This document shows positions 14,736 through 23,000 of a stretch of 34,375 nt of DNA, in pieces. Position numbers and translations under genes: made by a program. A model generated the notes under the pieces. That model saw nothing but the letters and a program-made list of their open reading frames with translations, was not told where the DNA came from and did not search any database. Each line of letters starts with the position of its first letter. The first letter of the stretch is position 1. This DNA comes from Streptomyces sp. F63 (lineage in GTDB: Bacteria > Actinomycetota > Actinomycetes > Streptomycetales > Streptomycetaceae), in the NCBI RefSeq assembly GCF_018070345.1, contig NZ_JAGPXX010000048.1, forward strand, positions 1 to 34,375, given 5' to 3'.

Positions 14736-16265
14736 ATGCCCGAACGCCGTACCGTCGCACTGGTCACCCTAGGCTGCGCTCGCAACGAGGTGGACTCGGA
14801 GGAGCTCGCAGGCCGTCTGGCGGCGGATGGCTGGGAGCTCGTTCCGGAGGCCGCCGACGCGGACGTCGCCGTCGTCAACACCTGTGGCTTCGTCGAGGCC
14901 GCCAAGAAGGACTCCGTGGACGCCCTGCTGGAGGCGAACGACCTCAAGACGGCGTCCGGGAGCGGCGCCCGCACCCGGGCCGTCGTCGCCGTGGGCTGCA
15001 TGGCCGAGCGGTACGGCAAGGAGCTCGCCACCGCCCTGCCCGAGGCCGACGGCGTCCTCGGCTTCGACGACTACGCCGATATCTCCGACCGTCTGCAGAC
15101 CATCCTCTCCGGCGGCGTCCACGCCTCCCACACCCCCCGGGACCGCCGCAAGCTGCTGCCCATCAGCCCTGCCGAGCGGCAGAGCGCCGACGTGGCGCTG
15201 CCCGGCCACGGAACGGCCACGGTGGCCCCGGCGGCCGCGGCGGAGGACCTGCCCGAGGGGGTCGCGCCCGCCTCCGGGCCCCGGGCACCGCTCCGCCGCC
15301 GCCTGGACGACAGCCCCGTCGCGTCCGTCAAGCTGGCCTCCGGCTGCGACCGGCGCTGCTCGTTCTGCGCCATCCCCGCCTTCCGCGGCTCCTTCATCTC
15401 CCGCCGTCCCGCCGATGTGCTGGGAGAGACGCGCTGGCTGGCCGGGCAGGGAGTGAAGGAGATCATGCTGGTCTCCGAGAACAACACCTCCTACGGCAAG
15501 GACCTGGGCGACATCCGGCTGCTGGAGGCACTGCTGCCCGAGCTCGCGGAGGTCGACGGCATCGAGCGGGTCCGCGTCAGCTATCTGCAGCCCGCCGAGA
15601 TGCGTCCCGGTCTGATCGACGTCCTCACCTCCACCCCGGGGGTGGCCCCCTACTTCGACCTGTCCTTCCAGCACTCGGCACCCGGTGTGCTGCGCGCGAT
15701 GCGCCGCTTCGGGGACACCGACCGCTTCCTGGAGCTTCTCGGCACGATCCGCTCCGGGGCTCCGCAGGCCGGGGTCCGGTCCAACTTCATCGTGGGCTTC
15801 CCCGGTGAGACGGAGGAGGACGTCGCCGAGCTGGAGCGCTTCCTCACCGGGGCCCGGCTGGACGCCATCGGCGTCTTCGGGTACTCCGACGAGGAGGGCA
15901 CCGAGGCCGCGGGCTACGAGGGCAAGCTGGACGAGGACACCGTCGCCGAACGCCTCGCGCACATCTCCCGGCTCGCCGAGGAGCTGACCGCGCAGCGCGC
16001 CGAGGAGCGGCTCGGCGAGACGGTGCACGTCCTGGTCGAGTCCGTGGACGGCGAGGAGGGCGCGGTCGGGAGGGGTGCGCACCAGGCGCCGGAGACGGAC
16101 GGGCAGATCGTCCTCACGGACTCCCGCGGGCTCCTGCCCGGACGTATGGTCGAAGCGAAGGTCGTGGCGGCCGAGGGCGTGGACCTCGTCGCCGAGCCGT
16201 TCCCCGCTCCCGGCGGGGGGACGCCGTCCGGCGCTGCACGCTGTACCGAGGAGGCGGGCACATGA
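14736..16265 (+). CDS. rimO: Ribosomal protein S12 methylthiotransferase RimO
   Basis: A 509-residue radical-SAM methylthiotransferase. RimO enzymes add a methylthio group to a conserved aspartate of ribosomal protein S12, using two iron-sulphur clusters. The N-terminal UPF0004 domain has cluster cysteines Cys14 (TLGCARNEVDSEE), Cys50 (VNTCGFVEAAKKDS) and Cys88 (AVGCMAERY). The radical-SAM cluster CxxxCxxC is Cys204, Cys208 and Cys211 (CDRRCSFC). A TRAM domain ends the protein. AKKDSVDALLEA-type residues after Cys50 favour RimO over MiaB. A Pro/Ala/Arg-rich insert of about 50 residues (roughly 140-193) separates the two cluster domains and is longer than in typical RimO. The stop codon overlaps the pgsA start (ATGA at 16262-16265), implying translational coupling. 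Confidence 0.95.
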   Translation: MPERRTVALVTLGCARNEVDSEELAGRLAADGWELVPEAADADVAVVNTCGFVEAAKKDSVDALLEANDLKTASGSGARTRAVVAVGCMAERYGKELATALPEADGVLGFDDYADISDRLQTILSGGVHASHTPRDRRKLLPISPAERQSADVALPGHGTATVAPAAAAEDLPEGVAPASGPRAPLRRRLDDSPVASVKLASGCDRRCSFCAIPAFRGSFISRRPADVLGETRWLAGQGVKEIMLVSENNTSYGKDLGDIRLLEALLPELAEVDGIERVRVSYLQPAEMRPGLIDVLTSTPGVAPYFDLSFQHSAPGVLRAMRRFGDTDRFLELLGTIRSGAPQAGVRSNFIVGFPGETEEDVAELERFLTGARLDAIGVFGYSDEEGTEAAGYEGKLDEDTVAERLAHISRLAEELTAQRAEERLGETVHVLVESVDGEEGAVGRGAHQAPETDGQIVLTDSRGLLPGRMVEAKVVAAEGVDLVAEPFPAPGGGTPSGAARCTEEAGT

Positions 16266-16960
16266 CCGGAGTACCCGCCTCCGCGGCGGGGGGCCAGGGA
16301 CGGGCCCAGCCCCGCGCCGGAGGGGCGTCGGGCGCCACGGCGGTGGCCGCGCGCCAGGCGGGGCTCTGGAACATCGCCAACGTCCTCACCATGGTCCGGC
16401 TGCTGCTGGTCCCCGGCTTCGTGTTCCTCCTGCTGCACAACGGTGGCTACGACCCGGTCTGGCGCTCCTTCGCCTGGGCGGCGTTCGCCGTCGCCATGAT
16501 CACCGATCTCTTCGACGGCCAGCTGGCCCGGCGCTACGACCTCGTCACCGACTTCGGCAAGATCGCCGATCCCATAGCCGACAAGGCGATCATGGGCGCG
16601 GCGCTGATCTGCCTCTCCGCCCTCTCCGACCTTCCCTGGTGGGTGACGGGGGTCATCCTCTTCCGTGAGCTCGGCATCACGGTCATGCGGTTCTGGGTGA
16701 TCCGGCACGGCGTCATCCCGGCCAGCCGGGGCGGCAAGCTGAAGACCCTCGCCCAGGGCACCGCGGTCGGGATGTACGTCCTCGTGCTCACCGGGCCGCT
16801 CGCCACGCTCCGCTTCTGGATGATGGCGGTGGCCGTGCTCCTCACCGTCGTCACCGGGCTCGACTACGTCCGGCAGGCGGTCGTCCTGCGCCGCGCCGGG
16901 CTGGCGCGGGAGCGCGAGGACACCACCGCCCGGACGGCGGCCGGGGGCGCGGGCCGGTGA
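16262..16960 (+). CDS. pgsA: CDP-diacylglycerol-glycerol-3-phosphate 3-phosphatidyltransferase
   Basis: A 232-residue integral membrane enzyme of the CDP-alcohol phosphatidyltransferase family. It would make phosphatidylglycerophosphate, the precursor of phosphatidylglycerol and cardiolipin. The full signature D-x2-D-G-x2-A-R-x8-G-x3-D-x3-D is present at 82-107 (Asp82, Asp85, Gly86, Ala89, Arg90, Gly99, Asp103, Asp107). Several hydrophobic helices flank it, including about 40-60, 120-140, 155-175 and 180-200. The first ~33 residues are a variable Ala/Gly-rich cytoplasmic lead. The ATG overlaps the rimO stop codon, and the gene's own stop overlaps the GTG of cinA, so the three form one translation-coupled unit. 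Some actinobacterial paralogues make other phospholipids, and the glycerol-phosphate specificity here is inferred from family likeness and context. Confidence 0.92.
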   Translation: MTGVPASAAGGQGRAQPRAGGASGATAVAARQAGLWNIANVLTMVRLLLVPGFVFLLLHNGGYDPVWRSFAWAAFAVAMITDLFDGQLARRYDLVTDFGKIADPIADKAIMGAALICLSALSDLPWWVTGVILFRELGITVMRFWVIRHGVIPASRGGKLKTLAQGTAVGMYVLVLTGPLATLRFWMMAVAVLLTVVTGLDYVRQAVVLRRAGLAREREDTTARTAAGGAGR

Positions 16961-17472
16961 ACGCCACCGCCGCCGCCGACGTACTGGACACGATGGCAGC
17001 ACGCGGTGAGACGCTGGCCGTGGCGGAGTCGCTCACGGGCGGTCTCGTGGCGGCTGAGCTGACCGGAGTACCGGGGGCCTCGCGCGTCCTCAGGGGGGCG
17101 GTGACCGCTTATGCGACCGAGCTCAAGCACACCGTGCTGGGCGTGGACGGAGCGCTGCTGGCCCGGCAGGGCGCGGTGGACGCGGAGGTCGCGCGGCAGA
17201 TGGCCGGGGGCGTACGGCGGCTGCTGGGCGCCGACTGGGGGATCGCGACCACCGGCGTCGCCGGTCCCGATCCGCAGGACGGCCGGCCCGTGGGCACGGT
17301 CCACGTCGCGGTCGCCGGCCCCGGGGGCACCGTCCGGTCCCGGCTGCTGCGGCTGGCGGGGGACCGTGCGGCGATCCGCCGGGCGAGCGTCGGGGGCGTC
17401 CTCGGGATGTTGCGAGAAGAACTGGTCGGACATGCGCGGACACAGAATACGGAACACCGCGGGGGGAATTGA
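16957..17472 (+). CDS. cinA: CinA C-terminal domain protein (nicotinamide-nucleotide amidase type)
   Basis: A 171-residue stand-alone CinA C-terminal domain. Relatives (PncC) deamidate nicotinamide mononucleotide in NAD salvage. Family motifs are AESLTGGLVAAELT near residues 23-36, YATELKHTVLGV, GAVDAEVARQMAGGVR and GIATTGVAGPDPQDGRPVGTV. The N-terminal molybdopterin-binding-like domain found in full-length CinA (about 400 residues) is absent, as is usual for the short form. Translation starts at GTG 16957, which overlaps the pgsA stop (GTGA). The rimO-pgsA-cinA-clgR order is widely kept in actinomycetes. Enzymatic activity is inferred from the family only. Confidence 0.92.
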   Translation: MNATAAADVLDTMAARGETLAVAESLTGGLVAAELTGVPGASRVLRGAVTAYATELKHTVLGVDGALLARQGAVDAEVARQMAGGVRRLLGADWGIATTGVAGPDPQDGRPVGTVHVAVAGPGGTVRSRLLRLAGDRAAIRRASVGGVLGMLREELVGHARTQNTEHRGGN

Positions 17473-17581
17473 TGTTTGCAGCCCTGAGTGAACACGTCAT
17501 CGCTCCCCGCACGGCTGCCGTCCGAGGCGGTACGGTGGGGCGAGAAGGATCCGGATCCGAGGTCCGAGGAGGGAGCCACCG

Positions 17582-17962
17582 ATGATTCTGCTCCGTCGCC
17601 TGCTGGGTGACGTGCTGCGTCGGCAGCGCCAGCGCCAGGGCCGAACCCTGCGTGAGGTCTCCTCGTCGGCGCGGGTCTCCCTCGGCTATCTCTCAGAGGT
17701 CGAGCGGGGGCAGAAGGAGGCTTCCTCCGAGCTGCTCTCCGCCATCTGCGATGCGCTGGACGTGCGAATGTCCCAGGTCATGCGTGAGGTGAGTGACGAA
17801 CTGTCGCTCGCCGAGCTGGCGCAGTCGGCGGCGGACGAGACCGTGCCGGCGCCGATGCGGCCCATGCTCAATTCGGTTTCGGTGACGTCCGTGACGGGCG
17901 TCCCGGAGGAGCGCGTAACGATCAAGGCGCCAACGGAGGCCGTGGACGTCGTCGCGGCCTGA
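17582..17962 (+). CDS. clgR: ClgR transcriptional activator of Clp protease genes
   Basis: A 126-residue XRE/Cro-type regulator. The helix-turn-helix covers about residues 8-65 (LREVSSSARVSLGYLSEVERGQKEASSELL), followed by a short dimer helix and a flexible tail. ClgR activates clp protease genes, lon and other stress genes in actinobacteria. The protein ends in Val-Val-Ala-Ala. In S. lividans the last two alanines of ClgR are needed for its degradation by ClpP, so this tail is a likely degron giving feedback control. ATG 17582 is preceded by GAGGAGGGAG at about 6 bases. The gene lies 109 bases after cinA and is closed by a strong hairpin. No clear ClgR box (CGC-N5-GCG type) was found in its own upstream gap. 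Confidence 0.94.
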   Translation: MILLRRLLGDVLRRQRQRQGRTLREVSSSARVSLGYLSEVERGQKEASSELLSAICDALDVRMSQVMREVSDELSLAELAQSAADETVPAPMRPMLNSVSVTSVTGVPEERVTIKAPTEAVDVVAA

Positions 17963-17984
17963 CGACCCAGTCGGTCACCCTGTG

Positions 17985-18018
17985 GCAGGTCCCGGACGGT
18001 TCGCCGTCCGGGACCTGC
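17985..18018 (+). terminator. clgR terminator with TTCG loop
   Basis: A perfect 15-bp stem, GCAGGTCCCGGACGG (17985-17999) against its complement at 18004-18018, with a TTCG tetraloop. It begins 22 bases after the clgR stop codon. The stable stem without a T tract is typical of streptomycete terminators. Confidence 0.88.
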
Positions 18019-18161
18019 GCCGTTCCGGGGGCCTTCCGCACTTCCCCTGCCCCATATGTGACTCGTGTCACTTGACAGCGGCGGGTTTCTCGGACATGCC
18101 TTCGCCCCGCCGGGTATGCGATGGTGGAGAAGGGTTGATCGGACAAAGCAGGAGGAAGTGC

Positions 18162-18650
18162 ATGTCTGTCGTCAAGAGCCCGCTGGCCGACGAGGGTGAC
18201 CGCCGCGTGGTCGCGGAAGCACTCCAGGGCTCCCTGGTGGATCTGGTCGATCTCTCGCTGGTGGCCAAGCAGGTGCACTGGAACGTGGTGGGTCCGCGGT
18301 TCCGCTCCGTACACCTCCAGCTCGACGAGGTCGTGGACACCGCCCGGGAGCACGCGGACATCGTGGCCGAGCGCGCCGCCGCCCTCGGCATCTCCCCGGA
18401 CGGCCGGGCCGAGACCGTCGCCAAGACCAGCGGTCTCGACACCGTCAAGGAGACCTGGATCCGGGACACCGACGCGGTGCAGACGCTCGTGGAGGCCCTC
18501 GGCTCCGTGATCACGCGGATGCGGGAGCGGATCGAGGCCACGGACAAACCGGATCCCGTCACGCAGGACATGATCATCGCCGTGACCGGTGAGCTCGAGA
18601 AGCACCGCTGGATGTTCCAGGCCGAGGACGCGGAGGGCCTGGGAGTCTGA
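18162..18650 (+). CDS. dps: Dps family ferritin (DNA-binding protein from starved cells)
   Basis: A 162-residue Dps-type mini-ferritin. It should form 12-subunit shells that oxidise and store iron and shield DNA. The inter-subunit ferroxidase ligands are all present with standard spacing: His39 (in KQVHWNV), His51, Asp66 and Glu70 (DIVAER). Streptomyces have several dps genes. Its position just after clgR fits the copy called dpsB in S. coelicolor, and that paralogue name is inferred from context only. ATG 18162 follows AGGAGGAA (18150-18157) at about 4 bases. A consensus-like TTGACA at 18072-18077 lies upstream, but no good -10 hexamer is found at the right distance, so the promoter is left open. 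A GGGTAT at 18112-18117 is a second, unproven candidate. Confidence 0.93.
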   Translation: MSVVKSPLADEGDRRVVAEALQGSLVDLVDLSLVAKQVHWNVVGPRFRSVHLQLDEVVDTAREHADIVAERAAALGISPDGRAETVAKTSGLDTVKETWIRDTDAVQTLVEALGSVITRMRERIEATDKPDPVTQDMIIAVTGELEKHRWMFQAEDAEGLGV

Positions 18651-18726
18651 CCGGCTCCCGCTCGTCCGCTCCGCCGGGCACGGCACCGAGCGGAACCGTA
18701 CGAGCCGGCTGGAGGAGGCGGTCACC

Positions 18727-19080
18727 GTGGCGCGAGAGCCCTGGATAGGCGGACCGGGTGCGATACCCGGCGCCCCGCACGCCGGGCCGGGCACCGTGCC
18801 CGGTGCGGTCCGCGCCCTGCCGGGCGCGATACCCGGGGCGGTGCGGGCCCTCCCCGCCGCCGTGCGCTGGGCCCTGGCCCTGGTCCTGGCCGGGGTGTGG
18901 TGGTGGGCCGTGTTCCGACTGGCGCTGTCACCGTCCCGGGCCGGAGCCGTCGAGGCGGCGGTCGCGGCGAGCGGCTGGGGCCTCGGGTTGCTGCCGGTCC
19001 ACTGTGCGCCGCCGCAAGCGGCGGCAGCCGAGGGCCGGCGCCGCGCTCCGGGCGCCCGGGCAGCCGCCCGGAGCCGTTGA
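18727..19080 (+). CDS. Small Pro/Gly/Ala-rich single-pass membrane protein, unknown function
   Basis: A 117-residue predicted protein from GTG 18727, which is preceded by GGAGGAGG (about 18711-18719). After a short start (Met-Ala-Arg-Glu-Pro-Trp-Ile) come repeated Pro-Gly-Ala-x-x units and two copies of an I-P-G-A-V-R-A-L-P-like phrase (residues about 10-45). One hydrophobic helix with three consecutive tryptophans follows (about 48-67, ALALVLAGVWWWAVFRLAL). The C-terminus is Ala/Arg-rich. No known domain is recognised. It follows dps by 76 bases and is convergent with nei. The frame is open upstream into the dps gene, but only this start has a ribosome binding site. It is credible because of the start signal and the membrane segment, but it could still be a chance frame in GC-rich DNA. 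Confidence 0.55.
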   Translation: MAREPWIGGPGAIPGAPHAGPGTVPGAVRALPGAIPGAVRALPAAVRWALALVLAGVWWWAVFRLALSPSRAGAVEAAVAASGWGLGLLPVHCAPPQAAAAEGRRRAPGARAAARSR

Positions 19081-19220
19081 GACAACGGAGCGGGACCGGA
19101 AGGGACTCACCGCGCGGGAAAGGGAGGCGGGGGAACCGGAGCAGGGAAGAAACGGGGATCGCGGAGGGCGGGGGAAGGGCGCCAGGGGAGGAACCGGCGC
19201 CGCTTCGGACGGGGGAACGA

Positions 19221-20014
19221 TCACGGATACGGCCCGGGCTGGCAGCGCGGGCACCAGTAGGTGTCGCGCTCCCGACCCGGCTCGCCCTGTCCGGCGGACC
19301 GCACCGGCGTACCGCAGCGCAGACAGGGCCGGCCCGCCCGCCCGTACACCCACAGCCGGCGGTCCGCGCGCGGATCGGCCGTGGTGACACGGGAGACGCG
19401 GGCCTTGTTGACGTCCAGGAGTCTCGCGGCGAGTGCGACGAGCCGGTCGGGCGACGGGGCGTCCCCGGCCGGCAGCCAGGGGGAGACGCGGAGCATGAAG
19501 CACAGCTCGGACTTGTAGACGTTGCCCAGGCCGGCGAGATTGCGCTGGTCGAGCAGGGCCTCACCGAGCGGCCGGGCCGGATCGGCGAGCAGCCGCCGGC
19601 GGGCCTCCGCCGGGTCCCAGCCGGGGCCGAGCGGATCCGGGCCCAGATGGCCGACCACGCTGTCCTCGTCGGCGGTGCGCAGCAACTCCAGGACCGGCAG
19701 CCGGTAGCCCACGGCCGTGCGGGCGGCCGTGCCGAGGATCGCGCGGATCTGGTGCTCCGGGCCGCCGCTCGGGCGCTCCCCCGCGGCGTAGACCCGCCAG
19801 GCTCCGTCCATCCGCAGGTGGGAGTGGAGCGTCAGGCCGCCCTCGAACCGGGCCAGCAGATGCTTTCCGCGCGGTACGACCTCCAGCACGCTCCGCCCGG
19901 AGAGATCGGCGGTGGCGAGTTTCGGCCCGGAGATCGCAGCGGACGAGCCGGTCGCCGGCCAGGGCCTCGTGCAGGCGCCGGGCGGTGCGCCAGACGGTGT
20001 CTCCTTCGGGCATA
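19221..20014 (-). pseudogene. nei: Nei/Fpg-type DNA glycosylase, frameshifted in this sequence
   Basis: An endonuclease VIII/formamidopyrimidine-DNA glycosylase-like repair gene, removing oxidised bases. The N-terminus MPEGDTVWRTARRLHEAL, with catalytic Pro2 and Glu3, starts at ATG 20014. It runs in one frame up to the Arg codon at 19930-19928. From the next bases the expected continuation PKLATADLSGRSVLEVVPRGKHLL lies in another frame and is open to the stop at 19221. That part holds the conserved Lys of PRGKHLL, the H2TH helices (LLDQRNLAGLGNVYKSEL) and a C-terminal zinc finger CxxC...CxxC. Relatives read Asp-Leu-Arg-Val-Pro here, so about two bases appear lost (or one gained) near 19925-19930. 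All other parts look intact, so a sequencing error is as likely as a real mutation. The gene starts 71 bases after the lhr stop codon and is probably cotranscribed with it. Confidence 0.85.
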
Positions 20015-20084
20015 CGGCCATGATGCCGCGGGACCCGCGGAGGGCCGCGACCCGCGGAGAGCCGGCCGGGACCCGGCGGCGCCC

Positions 20085-23000
20085 TCACCGGGGCCGGAGC
20101 CGCAACCCCCGCGGCGACGCGTGGAAGCCCGCCGTTTCCAGGGCCCGGCCGACGGGGGATCCGAGAGCCGGGGCGCCGTTGGCCCGCTCCACGGTGACCG
20201 TGCCCAGCGCGCCCTGCCGGGCCGCTTCCGCGAGGGCCTCCGCCGCCAGGTGGAGCCGGGCGTCGTCCTCTGCGCCGCCCCCCTCCCCACCGGACCAGGC
20301 GAGCAGCGTCTTGCCACCGCGCTCCACGTAGAGCACCAGCCGCCCGTCGACCAGGACCACCAGGGATCCGGCCTTGCGGCCCGGCCGGTGGCCGGCGCCG
20401 GCGGGCGGGTCGGGCCAGGGGAGGGCGGCGCCGTAGGCGTTGGCCGGATCGGCGGCCGCCAGCAGCACGGCTCTGCCCCGGCCGCCCGGGGTGTCGCCGC
20501 CCGCGGCGGGGGCGCCGGGGAAGGCCGGGCTCTGTGCGCTGTCCCGCTCCCGGGCCGTGGCGATGGCGCGCAGCCGGTCCACCGCGCCGTCCATGGCGAA
20601 CTGCGCGGCCCCGAGGCCTTCGACCACGTAGCCGCGCCGGGCCCTGCCGGTGTCCTCGAAGGCGGACAGCACCCGGTAGGCCGCCGAGAAGCCCCCCTCG
20701 ACGCCCTCGGCGGCGACCGCGCCGCGGGTGACCACACCATGCCGGTCCAGCAGCGTGTGCGCGAGGGCGTGGGCCCGGTGAGTGGGGTCGTGCTCCGGCT
20801 CCGGCAGCAGCGACCAGCGGCCGGCGACGGTCGGCGGGCCGGCCGGCGAGACCGGCCGGCCGGTGCGGCCGGGGAAACCGCCGTACCGGCCGCGGGGCAC
20901 CGGCCGCCTGGCGCGGTGGGCGGTGGCGCCGGCGGTGCGGCCCGAGCCGAGCAGCGAGCGCAGCGGCGCCAGGGTGTCGTTGGTGAGCCGGCCGGACCAG
21001 GCGAGATCCCAGAGGGCGTCGGCCAGTTCGGCGTCCGTGGCCTCGGAGTGACCGGACGACCTGATCCGGTCGGCGAGCTGGCGGAAGAACAGCCCGTAGC
21101 CTCCGGACAGGGTGTGCAGGACCGCCTCCTGCAGCGGGCCCGCCTCGAACGGCAGCGGGGCGGGGAGGAGGAGCGGCGCAGCGTCGGCGAGATACAGCGA
21201 CAGCCAGCCGTCCTTGCCCGGCAGTGCCCCGGCGCCCGCCCAGACGACCTCCCCGGCGGCCGTCAGCTCGTCGAGCATTCCCGGGGCGTAGCCGGCCACC
21301 CGGGACGGCAGGACGAGCTTCTCCAGAGCGGAGGCGGGGACGGGCGCGCCCTGCAACTGCTCGACGGCGCGCACCAGTCCGTCGACGCCGCGCAGACCGC
21401 GGGTGCCCACCTGCTGCCACTGGGGCAGGAAGGAACCGAGCGCGGACGGCGGCACCGGTTCCAGCTCCCGGCGCAGCGCGGCCAGGGAACGGCGGCGCAA
21501 CCGCCGCAGCACACCGCTGTCGCACCACTCCTGCCCGGCACCCGCCGGGTGGAACTCCCCCTGGACGACGCGCCCCGCGGCGGCGAGCCGGCTCAGGGCA
21601 CCCTCGGTGACGGCCACCCCGAGGCCGAAGCGCTCAGCGGCCGCGGCGGAGGTGAACGGGCCGTGCGTCCGGGCGTAGCGGGCGAGGAGGTCGCCGAGCG
21701 GGTCCTTGACCGGCTCCGTGAAGGCCTCCGGTACGCCGACGGGCAGCGCCGTGCCCAGGGCGTCGCGGAGCCGCCCGGCGTCCTCCACCGCCGCCCAGTG
21801 CTCTCGTCCCGCGATCCGTACCCGGATGGCGCGCCGGGCCTCCGCCAGCTCCCCGGCCCAGCCGGGATCGGCGCCGCGCGCGGCCAGCTCGCCGGGGGTG
21901 AGCGGCCCGAGGAGGCGGAGCAGGTCGGCGACGCTCTCCCGGTCCTTGGCGCGGCGGTCCTCCGTCAGCCACTGCAGCTCGCGCTCCAGGCTCTCCAGCA
22001 CCTCGGCGTCGAGGAGTTCGCGCAGCTCGGCCTGGCCCAGCAGTTCGGCCAGCAGCCGGGAGTCCAGGGAGAGCGCGGCGGCCCGGCGCTCGGCGAGCGG
22101 GGAGTCGCCCTCGTAGAGGTACTGCGCGACGTAGCCGAAGAGGAGGGAGCGGGCGAAGGGCGAGGGCTCCGGGGTGGTGACCTCGACGAGGCGGACCCGG
22201 CGGGCCTCGATGTCGCCCATGAGTTCGGTGAGGCCGGGGACGTCGAAGACGTCCTGCAGGCACTCGCGGACGGCTTCCAGCACGATCGGGAAGGAACCGA
22301 ACTCGGACGCCACCTGGAGCAGTTGGGCGGCTCGCTGGCGCTGCTGCCAGAGCGGGGTGCGCTTTCCGGGGTCGCGGCGCGGCAGCAGCAGGGCACGGGC
22401 GGCGCACTCGCGGAAGCGGGCGGCGAACAGGGCCGAGCCGCCGACCTGGTCGGTGACGATCTGCCCGATGTCCTCCCGGTCGAAGACGACATCGGCCGCA
22501 CCGGCCGGCGGCTGCTCGGGATCGGACCACGCCGGGGCGGGCGGGGCGGTGTCCGGGCCGCCGCCTCCCCCGGGGTCTGGTTCCGCGTCCAGCAGGTCCA
22601 GGCCCATCATGCCGGCGTCGGGCAGGCGCAGCACGATGCCGTCGTCGGCGTGCATCACCTGGGCGTCCATGCCGAACCGCTCCGTCAGCCGGGCGCCGAG
22701 TGCCAGCGCCCACGGAGCGTGCACCTGGGCGCCGAAGGGGGAGTGCACGACGACGCGCCAGTCGCCCAGTTCGTCGCGGAAGCGCTCCACGACGATCGTG
22801 CGGTCGTCGGGGACGTGACCGCAGGCCTTGCGCTGCTCCTCCAGGTAAGCCAGCAGGTTCTCCGCCGCCAGCGCGTCCAGCCCGGCGGCGGCCAGCCGCG
22901 AGCGGGCCTCCCCCGCGGCCGAGGAGCCGATCTCGCGGAGGAACGCGCCCAGCGCCCGGCCGAGTTCGAGCGGACGGCCGAGCTGGTCGCCCTTCCAGAA

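Noticed and set aside
18072..18117. Firm promoter call for dps (TTGACA or GGGTAT)
   Set aside because: TTGACA has no good -10 at 16-19 bases, and GGGTAT lacks a GNNT box at 14-16 bases. Both stay as candidates only.
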